Shown here in pieces: positions 46,854 to 54,846 of a stretch of 64,000 nucleotides of DNA (the first letter of the stretch is position 1; every line of letters starts with the position of its first letter). A program made the position numbers and the translations under genes. The DNA comes from Butyrivibrio sp. (GTDB taxonomy: Bacteria > Bacillota > Clostridia > Lachnospirales > Lachnospiraceae): contig SVFY01000013.1 of the NCBI GenBank assembly GCA_015056625.1, positions 21,503-85,502 of the forward strand, written 5' to 3'. The notes under the pieces are model-generated. The model was not told the origin of the DNA. It made no database searches and saw nothing but the letters and a program-made list of their open reading frames with translations.

Positions 46854-47795
46854 TTACCAGATTCCTCTCTCGCCAAGCCTGCGAGAGATCCAGTTAGCCA
46901 TCAGCAGGAATACTACTCCTACTACGGACTGGAATAGTCCAACGGCAGTTGTAAGGGAGAACTGAAGTCCCTTAATACCTACTCTGTATACAAAGGTTGC
47001 GATAACGTCTGCCACACGCATTACCAGGTTGTTCTGGAAAGCAAATGGCCTGTCAAATCCGCCGCCAAGGATATTACCAAGGCTCATGATAAGAAGTACT
47101 ACGATTGTTGGCTTGATACCAGGAAGAGTGATGTGCCAGATCTTTCTGAATCTTCCAGCTCCGTCAACACTTGCTGCCTCGTAAAGCTCAGGGTTGATAC
47201 CAGCAATGGCTGCCAGGTAAACAATTGAGCCCCATCCGAAGTTCTGCCAGATACCAAATCCAATGTAACTTCCAACCCAGTGGGCTTCGTCGTTAAGGAA
47301 TGGGATTGCTTCTCCTCCAAGGTTCTGGATTACCATATTTACAAGACCTGCATTAGGTGCAAGGAGCTGCAGTGCCAAGCTGTAGATGATGACCCATGAA
47401 AGGAAGTGTGGCATGTAAGCTATGGTCTGAACCACCTTCTTGTAACGGGTAAAGCAAAGCTCATTTAATATAAGAGCAAAAATGATAGGTGCCGGGAATC
47501 CAAAAACAAGATCCAGCAAGTTAAGTGTAAGAGTGTTCTTTAAGGCATATCTGAAATCGTTGTTCTGGAATGCCTTTATGAAATACTCAAAGCCATGATT
47601 TTTAGCAAGAGGCTGTGACCATATGCTGCCCATCAGGCTGTACTTTTTAAATGCGATCTGTACATACACCATTGGTATGTACTTGAAGATCAACAGATAC
47701 AGAAGAGGCAGGGCCAGCATCGCGTACAGCTGCCAGTACTTCTTCATATAGACGCCAAATTTCTGATTTGACTGCGCCTTTACCGGTTTATTCAT
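46854..47795 (-). CDS. ABC transporter permease (LplB type), importer 1
   Basis: 314 residues from the ATG at 47793-47795, which has AGGAGG six bases upstream; the open frame extends 11 codons further inside GH115 without a site. Six membrane segments; the EAA loop is YEAASVDGAGRFRKIWHITLPG (about 205). The C terminus ANWISRRLGERGIW is typical of the LplB/UgpA group. The gene overlaps the 3' end of the GH115 gene by eight bases, tying uptake to the glucuronidase. Confidence 0.94.
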   Translation of the reverse strand: MNKPVKAQSNQKFGVYMKKYWQLYAMLALPLLYLLIFKYIPMVYVQIAFKKYSLMGSIWSQPLAKNHGFEYFIKAFQNNDFRYALKNTLTLNLLDLVFGFPAPIIFALILNELCFTRYKKVVQTIAYMPHFLSWVIIYSLALQLLAPNAGLVNMVIQNLGGEAIPFLNDEAHWVGSYIGFGIWQNFGWGSIVYLAAIAGINPELYEAASVDGAGRFRKIWHITLPGIKPTIVVLLIMSLGNILGGGFDRPFAFQNNLVMRVADVIATFVYRVGIKGLQFSLTTAVGLFQSVVGVVFLLMANWISRRLGERGIW

Positions 47796-50697
47796 TTTCT
47801 TCCTCCTGGTTTTCGCCGGAAGATACATCTTCCAGTCTTATATAGCTCTCCCTGGGTCCTAGGTAGGACTCTGGAAGCTTTGTTCCTGATCTTACAAGCA
47901 GTATCCTCTCAAGTACTATTCCGGGGCTTGCGCCGTAAAACTTAACTTTGTTTTCGCCCTTTTTGCACTTAACAGTGGCCGAAGTTCTCTTTACGCTCTC
48001 CAGCGCTTCCAGCCTCCATTGCCTGCTTGGAAAAAACGGAGCGTCCGGCTCTTTTACTGTGTTGAGAGTCTGCATCTTGCCGCCGTTTAACGAAAAGCTT
48101 ATGTACTGCCCCTCCTTAAAAGTAACCGGGGTAGTTGGTGCCAGCTCAAAGGTCAGGTCATATTCGCCCTCGTCAGCCATAAACCTGTACGAAACAAAAG
48201 GTCTTTTCTTATCACCGGTAAAATCATGGGTTACCGGGAAAGCCTTGATGGCACTTCCTGTTCTGCCGTAGGGCCTTAGTACTTCAAAGCGGCCCTTTGA
48301 TGTGTCCTGTCTGTCAGCAAAATGCTCAGCTTCCATGCAGATATATCCATCGCTCTCAATAAACACCCCTTCAGGAGCAGCCTTAGGTGCTGCAAGGACT
48401 GTCACATGAGCTGTTCCAAAGCCAATGCACTCAACCTGGAAGGTTCCGCTTATCCTGTCAGTCAAAAGAGCTTTATCCACCGAAAGGATCACCCTCTCCC
48501 TTACACTGACCTCTCCTTCAGTCTTAGAGAACATAAGCCAGCTGCAATCCGTATGGATCCTGTACTTAAATGGCTTGTCGCTTCCGCTGATAAGATCAAA
48601 TTCTATACTGTCTACGTCAGGCCTTAGCATATTGCTCCAGGTCTGTGGCCTGTCGTTCCACTCAAGTCCCGTCATGTAGTTCTCATCATCAGCTCTTGCC
48701 ACCAGCATCCTTGGGGAATTGGCCCCGTAGATCAGATGCTTTATGGGATATTTGTTATCCTCTTCATTCCAGTTCACAAATCCTATGTGCTCTGACCTGC
48801 CAAAGCCCTTGTAGTAGCCATCATCCACTGTTTCGTATTCATCGATGAGCTCGCCATCACGCCTTACGCAGGCATCAAGCTCATCTGCGATGATGTTGGC
48901 TTCGATGCGATTTTGATGGGCAAAGAGCTTATTTCTCCCTGCCAGTATCCACATTTTCATAAGGTTTGCTGTTCCACAGGCTGGATAATATAAGAGAGAA
49001 ACAAATGCGGACATATCCTCTTCATCCACTCTCTTTTTAAGAGCGTCTGCTTCCTTTAAGATCTCAGTGCTCACACCCAGTACCTGATCCGCCTCTCCAA
49101 AATGGAGCGGATGGTATACGTCAGCATTCATGACCTCGTGACGTCTCTTTTCCAAAAGAGCTGTGTAATCCCATATGATCTTCTTTATCTTATTTCTGCC
49201 TGAGAGAGGAAGCATTCCGCCAAACTGCCTCTCTGCCCAGTTATTTACATATTCCTGTGTGATAGCTGCATCAGCCCCGCCCCACTTATCTATGTCGTAA
49301 GCAAGGTCAAGGAAGTAGGACAGCCCCAGTTCCTGAGTGCCTATATCTCCCACATTGACAATCCATATCTGCCTTACTCCAAATTCGTAAGCTGCGCTCA
49401 TCTGCTCCCACACTCTTGGAAGGTACGTGGATCCGATCCACTTATATGAGTAAGGACCGCCGTGCATATCCATGTGATAGTACATGCCAAATCCGCCCTT
49501 GTGGTCAGCTATCTCTTTTGACGGAAGTGTCCTTGTGTACCCCACGTTGTTGTCCGAGAGCATCAGGGTTACGCCCTCAAGCTCCGGATCTCCCATAAGG
49601 CCTTTTGTCTTGTCGTCTCCGTAAAAGAACTCTTCAACTTCGGAGAAAAGAACTATCTGCCTTGGAACCTTATCAAGGTCCTGATCTATGGTCTCTCTTA
49701 TAAGGTCGTTCTGAGTTTTTAAAACATCCCTTAAAAGATCTATGTTGTCCTTAAGGCTTGCGTCTTCTGAAAGGATCTTGGAGTCCCTCTCCCCGCGCAT
49801 GCCCAGGGTTATCACATTTTCAAAGGCCTTGTTTCGAAGAAGTCCGTCCCGCCAGAAACGGGTGATCCCTTCTCTGTTGTTTACAAAGCTCCAGTCGTCG
49901 CCGTAAATGGAGTTCTCTCCCCGAAGGAGCCTGTACTCCTCGCCGCTCCTCATGCAGGGTTCGTGGTGGGATGTACTCATCACCACGCCGTATTCATCTG
50001 CAAGTCTTGCGCTTTCAAGTCCCGGCCCGTCCATACTGAAGTTGGAATTCCACATGGCTGGCCATAGGTAATTGCCCTTTAATCTAAGAAGCAATTCAAA
50101 AATCCGCTCGTAGCACCCGGCGTTTATTCCTCCAAAGTGCTCTGTGGCCCAGTTTCCAAATGCCGGCCACTCATCATTTATGAAAAATCCCCTGTATCTT
50201 ACTGAGGGCTCTTTTGTAACTGTGTTTACCTCGTCTGTAAGGGATACGTTCTTTCTCTTTTTAGGTCTTACATGATTCCAGTTAACAAGGGGCGAAACTC
50301 CAAGGAGTTCTGACAGATGGAAGAGTCCGTAGATGGTCCCCCTCTTATCGCTTCCTGCGATGACCAGTGCGTGATCCACACCATCCATAGGATCATCTAT
50401 AACCTGAAAGCTGTAGACTTCCCATTTACCCCTTACCTTCTCTAAATCAATGAGTCCCTTTGTCTCAAGGTCCTTAAGGTAGTCGCTTTTATCAACAGTT
50501 CCAAAGATTATCAGATTTCTGCATTTGCACCCTTTGGTGTACTCGCCTGCATGAAATCCAGTCACCAGGTAAATGTCCTGCCTTACCAGTGCTGCCACCT
50601 TATTGACTCCGGGAAAAGATTTAGATTCGTAAGTGAACATTAGCCTGTTATCGAAACTTAACTTAGACACATTTACCCCCACAAGGTCATGTTTCAC
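47788..50697 (-). CDS. GH115 xylan alpha-glucuronidase (cytoplasmic)
   Basis: 969 residues, no signal peptide. YRGFFINDEWPAFGNWATEHFGGINAG (about 168-194), LLRLKGNYLWPAMWNSNF (about 205), MSTSHHEPC (about 243) and QIWIVNVGDIGTQELGLSYFLDLAYD (about 440) are strong GH115 hallmarks, and the C-terminal part matches the family's beta-sandwich region. GH115 removes (4-O-methyl)glucuronic acid from terminal and internal xylose residues. It heads the operon GH115-lplB-lplC-binding protein-GH3 and diverges from an AraC-type regulator. Confidence 0.94.
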   Translation of the reverse strand: MKHDLVGVNVSKLSFDNRLMFTYESKSFPGVNKVAALVRQDIYLVTGFHAGEYTKGCKCRNLIIFGTVDKSDYLKDLETKGLIDLEKVRGKWEVYSFQVIDDPMDGVDHALVIAGSDKRGTIYGLFHLSELLGVSPLVNWNHVRPKKRKNVSLTDEVNTVTKEPSVRYRGFFINDEWPAFGNWATEHFGGINAGCYERIFELLLRLKGNYLWPAMWNSNFSMDGPGLESARLADEYGVVMSTSHHEPCMRSGEEYRLLRGENSIYGDDWSFVNNREGITRFWRDGLLRNKAFENVITLGMRGERDSKILSEDASLKDNIDLLRDVLKTQNDLIRETIDQDLDKVPRQIVLFSEVEEFFYGDDKTKGLMGDPELEGVTLMLSDNNVGYTRTLPSKEIADHKGGFGMYYHMDMHGGPYSYKWIGSTYLPRVWEQMSAAYEFGVRQIWIVNVGDIGTQELGLSYFLDLAYDIDKWGGADAAITQEYVNNWAERQFGGMLPLSGRNKIKKIIWDYTALLEKRRHEVMNADVYHPLHFGEADQVLGVSTEILKEADALKKRVDEEDMSAFVSLLYYPACGTANLMKMWILAGRNKLFAHQNRIEANIIADELDACVRRDGELIDEYETVDDGYYKGFGRSEHIGFVNWNEEDNKYPIKHLIYGANSPRMLVARADDENYMTGLEWNDRPQTWSNMLRPDVDSIEFDLISGSDKPFKYRIHTDCSWLMFSKTEGEVSVRERVILSVDKALLTDRISGTFQVECIGFGTAHVTVLAAPKAAPEGVFIESDGYICMEAEHFADRQDTSKGRFEVLRPYGRTGSAIKAFPVTHDFTGDKKRPFVSYRFMADEGEYDLTFELAPTTPVTFKEGQYISFSLNGGKMQTLNTVKEPDAPFFPSRQWRLEALESVKRTSATVKCKKGENKVKFYGASPGIVLERILLVRSGTKLPESYLGPRESYIRLEDVSSGENQEEENE

Positions 50698-50772
50698 TTT
50701 TTTGCTTGTTGATGTTTCCCCATTTCAATGATATAAATAATCATAAGATATGGGATTTTATAATAAATACAC

Positions 50773-50798
50773 AAAATGCAATATAATTTTTGCATTTT
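50773..50798. promoter_or_regulatory. palindromic candidate operator in the GH115/AraC divergent region
   Basis: AAAATGCAA (50773-50781), eight bases, TTGCATTTT (50790-50798): a perfect 9-bp inverted repeat within the 143-base, very AT-rich gap between the two start codons. A -10-like TTATAA on minus lies close by. It is placed where a regulator could control both genes. Confidence 0.5.
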
Positions 50799-50840
50799 CC
50801 GATATAAACTGCACAATTGGTATCTGAGGGGATTTTTAAC

Positions 50841-51701
50841 ATGAAGAAGAGTCTTAACTGCCCCTACAGCATGATCGATCACGAGATCATCTGCGAGCAT
50901 AAGATGGCCAGAGTAACGCCAGAAGATATAAATACTGTCCACAACCACGACGGATATGAGGTAGTTCTTTTCCTGAAGGGCGATGTAAATATCATGATAG
51001 AGCCTGAGCTCTTTAAGATGAAGAGAGGGGATATGTTCTTTATAAGTCCCCTGGTCTTCCACGGAATAGATCTTGAGGACATTGCAGGCTATGAGCGCAT
51101 TGTCATCAATATTCAGTACGAGTACCTCAAAAACCTTGGGGACGCTGAGACTGATTTCAGCACTCTCTTTCGGACCGCAGACTCCGCCAACATGAACCAT
51201 CTCCGCATCCCGGAGGAGTCCATCTCCAAATTCATCTCCATCGCAGGAAAGCTTGAAGAGTCCCTGCACAGCAACAGCTTCGGCCACAGCATACTCTGCA
51301 AGGCATACCTGGCAGAGTTCCTTTTGATGACCTGCAAGTACTCCGAGAACGTTCCGCCCCAGAAAAAGAGAAGCTCCATGCCTGAAGTTGTATCAAGGAT
51401 CCTGGATTATATCGATACACATCTGTCTGAGGACATCACCATAAACGCCATGTCTGCTGAGCTCCACTACAGCAGCGACCACTTAAGCCGCGCCTTCAGT
51501 GATGCCACAGGCGACTCTTTGAAACATTACATTAATGCAAAAAAAATTGCCCTGGCGCAAAAATTATTGCTCCAGAACAATTCTCCTTATGACGTGTGCT
51601 TTATGGTTGGATATAACAATTACTCCAGCTTCTCAAGACGATTCTCCAAGCAGATCGGAATGTCGCCAAAGCAGTATCAGCTGTCCTATAGGGCTGGATA
51701 A
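50841..51701 (+). CDS. AraC-family transcriptional regulator 1
   Basis: 286 residues from the ATG at 50841 (GAGGGG nine bases upstream; a TTG eight codons earlier is the only alternative). The N-terminal cupin domain carries NTVHNHDGYEVVLFLKGDVNIMIE and MKRGDMFFISPLVFHGID. The C-terminal double helix-turn-helix (about 185-283) has INAMSAELHYSSDHLSRAFSDATG and DVCFMVGYNNYSSFSRRFSKQIGMSPKQY. It probably senses a xylan-derived sugar and controls the divergent GH115 operon. Its stop codon TAA overlaps the start of the long palindrome. Confidence 0.92.
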   Translation: MKKSLNCPYSMIDHEIICEHKMARVTPEDINTVHNHDGYEVVLFLKGDVNIMIEPELFKMKRGDMFFISPLVFHGIDLEDIAGYERIVINIQYEYLKNLGDAETDFSTLFRTADSANMNHLRIPEESISKFISIAGKLEESLHSNSFGHSILCKAYLAEFLLMTCKYSENVPPQKKRSSMPEVVSRILDYIDTHLSEDITINAMSAELHYSSDHLSRAFSDATGDSLKHYINAKKIALAQKLLLQNNSPYDVCFMVGYNNYSSFSRRFSKQIGMSPKQYQLSYRAG

Positions 51702-51837
51702 GACACGGGGACGGTTCTGTTGCGACAGGGGTGGACCATGGGGACGGGGTTAGTGGTTCATTGGGATAACTCCCAATGAACCACTAACCCCGTCCCCATG
51801 GTCCACCCCTGTCGCAACAGAACCGTCCCCGTGTCTT
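51700..51837. repeat. 138-base near-perfect palindrome with GGGGACGG core (REP/RAYT-type element)
   Basis: The arms 51700-51766 and 51771-51837 are exact reverse complements over 67 bases, with the loop TAAC. Each arm contains CACGGGGACGGTTCT and, further in, ATGGGGACGGGG. Such GGGGACGG-type hairpins are, to my knowledge, associated with REP-type elements moved by IS200-like (RAYT) transposases in Clostridia and other phyla; no transposase is in the window. It fills the gap between convergent AraC and GH67 and may also stop transcription from both sides. Confidence 0.85.
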
Positions 51838-51857
51838 GTCCCTGCCAGCTAACCCAT

Positions 51858-53846
51858 TCAATAAATAGTCCTGTTTTTCTCGTCAGCAATTCCGCTCTTT
51901 CTATAGAAGTAGGAGTTCACCTGATCTCTCCACTCTCTGGCGTTATCAAGCTGAAGCTCAAAGCGCTTGGTTACTCTGCCAAAAGCTTCGGATGGCACTG
52001 AGCCTTCAAGTTTCTTCCAGTCAGCTGCAAGGCCTCTGGCTTCCTCTTCGCCCTCAAAGTGACTGTCGTAAATATGCTGGATAAGTGTCTTTCCAGTCTT
52101 TAGCATGTATGTATATGGAAGGTGGTGGAAGAACAGGATAAGTTCTTCAGGGCAGGTAGCAGGGTCGTTATACATCTTCGCATTTTCTTCATAGTACTGC
52201 TGGGCATAGCCTGTACCCTTGTCTGTCCTGTCAACGCCAATTCCCAGGTGGTCTGCCCTGTGGTAAGTTCCCCATCTTGAGTACTCATATCCGTCAACGC
52301 TTGGTCCGTAGTGGCCCATTGGTGTGACCATCCAGCCAATGCCAAGAGGACTTGTGTACTTCTCGTAGATTTCCCTTGATCTAAGGAGCATATTGCAGAG
52401 GATGTCTGCCTCTTTTTCCGGAAGGTCAAAGGTCTGGGCGATCCACTCTCTTGCTATCTCCTCAGCTGTGAGCTCTGTGTCAAAAGCTAGCCTTCCAAAG
52501 CCATAAGTATTGGCTGCTGCCAGGTCATTTCCAGTCCAGTTCTCATCATCTCCAGTGTTTATTACTGCTGCCATTCCCCCAAGAGCATTGCCCATGGTTC
52601 TGCCACTTACAACATCTGCAACAGTATCCCTGCCTCTGCAGCAGTGAGTGTGGAAGTCAAGAACCTCCTTATAGAGAGGGATCAGATAGCAAAGATCGAT
52701 CTGATGTCCTGTGTATTCCTGAGCAATCTGCACCTCAAGCATCTGGTTTGTATGCTGAAGGCCTCCAAGAAGAGGAGAAACGGGTTCACGGATCTGAAAA
52801 TCCATAGGGCCGTTTTTGATCTGCAAAACAACGTTGTCATGGTATGCTCCATCAAGATCCTTAAAGTAGTCGTAGCCCGCTCTTGCCCTGTCAGTCTTGG
52901 TGTCGCGCCAGTCCTGAGTGCAGTTATATACAAAGCATCTCCAGATAATGATGCCTCCGTATGGTTTGATCACATCTCCAAGCATGTTGGCGCCATCAGC
53001 CTGGGTCCTTCCATATGTAAATGGACCAGGTCTTCCCTCAGAATCCGCTTTTACAAGGAATCCTCCAAAGCCAGGAAGGTTTTCATATACTTCTTTCATC
53101 TTGTCCTGCCACCAGCTGATGACCTTTTCATCTAGAGGATCGCAGGTATCAAGACCTCCTATTTCAATGGGAGAAGCAAAGTTAAGGGACATGTAAAGCT
53201 TAATGCCGTAACCTGCAAATATGTCTGACAGCTCTTTTACCCTGTCAAAATATCTGTCAGTAATAAGGTAAGACGCTGCGCCTTTTACATTTACGTTGTT
53301 AATTACAACTGCGTTGATACCGATGCTTGCCATGAAACGGGCATAGTCTGTGATTCTGTCATTTATGACAATTTCTTCATCTTCGAAAAAGAATGAGTCC
53401 CCTGAATATCCTCTTTCAATGCTGCCATCCATATTGTCCCAGTGATTCATCATTCGAAGAGGATTGGAAGGAGCCTTGGTCTCTGCCACTTCGGTGGCTT
53501 TCTTTCCACAGGCAACCTGACGAAGTATGGCAAAAACGCCATAGATCACGCCGTTCTCATCAGAAGCTTCAAGAAGGATACCGTCGTGGCTTCCCTCGAT
53601 GCGGTAGCTTTCCTTTGGCAGTGTGACATTCTGGGAAACTGTAAAAGTAAGTGCGTTCATAACTTCACTGGTTCCAAGAACAGTTTCTCCAGTAAGAGCC
53701 TCAAGGCCTTTCGCAAACTCCTTAAGGGCATTTGCAATAATAGTGCTTTCCTTGTCAAATCCGGTTACAGCTATTATCCAGGAATCTTCTCCGTCATACA
53801 TCTTATGGTAATCAAGCCACAGCTGTGTCCATTTTTCTGATTGCAT
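51858..53846 (-). CDS. GH67 alpha-glucuronidase (cytoplasmic)
   Basis: 662 residues without a signal peptide. N-terminal GH67N-like beta domain (about 1-130), then the TIM barrel starting NPLRMMNHWDNMDGSIERGYSG. The acid/base Glu is in VKADSEGRPGP (about 267) and the base pair Asp and Glu in QIKNGPMDFQIREPVSPL (about 345-355), as in characterised GH67 enzymes. It cleaves (4-O-methyl)glucuronic acid from the non-reducing end of short aldouronic acids. GAGGT precedes the ATG. Together with GH115 the cell can process both terminal and internal substitutions. Confidence 0.96.
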   Translation of the reverse strand: MQSEKWTQLWLDYHKMYDGEDSWIIAVTGFDKESTIIANALKEFAKGLEALTGETVLGTSEVMNALTFTVSQNVTLPKESYRIEGSHDGILLEASDENGVIYGVFAILRQVACGKKATEVAETKAPSNPLRMMNHWDNMDGSIERGYSGDSFFFEDEEIVINDRITDYARFMASIGINAVVINNVNVKGAASYLITDRYFDRVKELSDIFAGYGIKLYMSLNFASPIEIGGLDTCDPLDEKVISWWQDKMKEVYENLPGFGGFLVKADSEGRPGPFTYGRTQADGANMLGDVIKPYGGIIIWRCFVYNCTQDWRDTKTDRARAGYDYFKDLDGAYHDNVVLQIKNGPMDFQIREPVSPLLGGLQHTNQMLEVQIAQEYTGHQIDLCYLIPLYKEVLDFHTHCCRGRDTVADVVSGRTMGNALGGMAAVINTGDDENWTGNDLAAANTYGFGRLAFDTELTAEEIAREWIAQTFDLPEKEADILCNMLLRSREIYEKYTSPLGIGWMVTPMGHYGPSVDGYEYSRWGTYHRADHLGIGVDRTDKGTGYAQQYYEENAKMYNDPATCPEELILFFHHLPYTYMLKTGKTLIQHIYDSHFEGEEEARGLAADWKKLEGSVPSEAFGRVTKRFELQLDNAREWRDQVNSYFYRKSGIADEKNRTIY

Positions 53847-53894
53847 TTTCGTAGACCTCTTTCTATTTCTATGTATTTATAATTTCGACTTTTA

Positions 53895-53903
53895 TGCTAG
53901 AAT
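53895..53903 (+). promoter_or_regulatory. extended -10 element of AraC regulator 2
   Basis: TGCTAGAAT (53895-53903), identical to the murC -10 region, about 40 bases before the ATG; no clear -35, which would suit an activator-dependent promoter. Confidence 0.45.
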
Positions 53904-53944
53904 AACAGGGTATCAAGCTTATTTATCCAAAAGGAGCAGATCCC

Positions 53945-54838
53945 ATGATTGCTGATATTAACGCCCAGTCAAGAGAAGATATCTACTATGACACCCTAAA
54001 GGGCGTTCTTCTCTATCACAACACATTAAACGAATATCCTCTCCACTGGCACAATGAGGTGGAGCTTATTCTGCCGCTTTCAGGATCTTTTCAGGTCAAG
54101 TTCCACAACGATTCATCTGCTGTTGAGAACTGCGCACCTGGTGATATCATGCTTATTGCCCCGGGAACTCTTCACGAATATCTGGCTGTGGAGCCAGGCG
54201 GTGAAAAGCTGATACTGCTCTTTGATATAACAAACTACTCCCAGGTTTCATCCCTGGTTCCTCTCCTTAAGACCCTTCCACCCTACGTTCATGTAAGGGC
54301 AAGCCAGTTTCCTGTAGAAGCTGCCCGTCTGCAGAACTACTTCTGGGATATTGAAAGGCTCTATGGTGAGAGCGATGAATTCTTACAGATTTCTGTATAC
54401 TCTCTGGTAACTCTGATCCTGGCCCAGATTGGAAGCATGCACCTTTCAGATGCCTATCTCCCCGCTGGAACATCAGATTCCCAGTCTAAAAATATTGAAA
54501 AGCTGGTAACTGTCACCAACTACATTGATTCCCACAGAGGCGAGGACCTGTCAGTTGAGCAGCTGGCTGATCTTGCAGGTTTTTCCAAGTATCACTTCGA
54601 AAGACTCTTTAAGTCCTGCATGGGAATATCCTGCTATCAGTACATCACCAAGCGCCGCGTACAGATGTCACAGGAGCTTCTTGGCGACACTGATCTGTCA
54701 GTTATGGATATTGCGCTGCAGTCCGGATTCTTTAGCCTGTCCACCTTCAACCGTGTCTTCAAGGAGGCCAACGGCTGCTCCCCTACTGAGTTCCGTAAAC
54801 TCTATCGTCAGGGAGCAGATGCTCTGCCTGGAAGATAA
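53945..54838 (+). CDS. AraC-family transcriptional regulator 2
   Basis: 297 residues. The N-terminal cupin carries YPLHWHNEVELILPLSGSFQVKF (about 36-58) and APGDIMLIAPGTLHEYLA. The C-terminal HTH pair (about 190-290) shows LSVEQLADLAGFSKYHFERLFKSCMG and VMDIALQSGFFSLSTFNRVFKEANGCSPTEFR. AAGGAG lies ten bases before the ATG. It diverges from GH67 and converges on the esterase gene (8-base gap, no terminator). Probably regulates the GH67 and/or second importer genes; the effector is unknown. Confidence 0.92.
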   Translation: MIADINAQSREDIYYDTLKGVLLYHNTLNEYPLHWHNEVELILPLSGSFQVKFHNDSSAVENCAPGDIMLIAPGTLHEYLAVEPGGEKLILLFDITNYSQVSSLVPLLKTLPPYVHVRASQFPVEAARLQNYFWDIERLYGESDEFLQISVYSLVTLILAQIGSMHLSDAYLPAGTSDSQSKNIEKLVTVTNYIDSHRGEDLSVEQLADLAGFSKYHFERLFKSCMGISCYQYITKRRVQMSQELLGDTDLSVMDIALQSGFFSLSTFNRVFKEANGCSPTEFRKLYRQGADALPGR

Positions 54839-54846
54839 TGGCTCCT

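Noticed and set aside
51700..51837. tRNA, riboswitch or CRISPR repeat
   Set aside because: It is a single perfect palindrome without spacer repeats or tRNA-like arms, and lies between convergent genes, so none of these fits.
51700..51837. Ordinary intrinsic terminator
   Set aside because: Arms are far longer than needed and no T tract follows on either strand, though it may still affect transcription.
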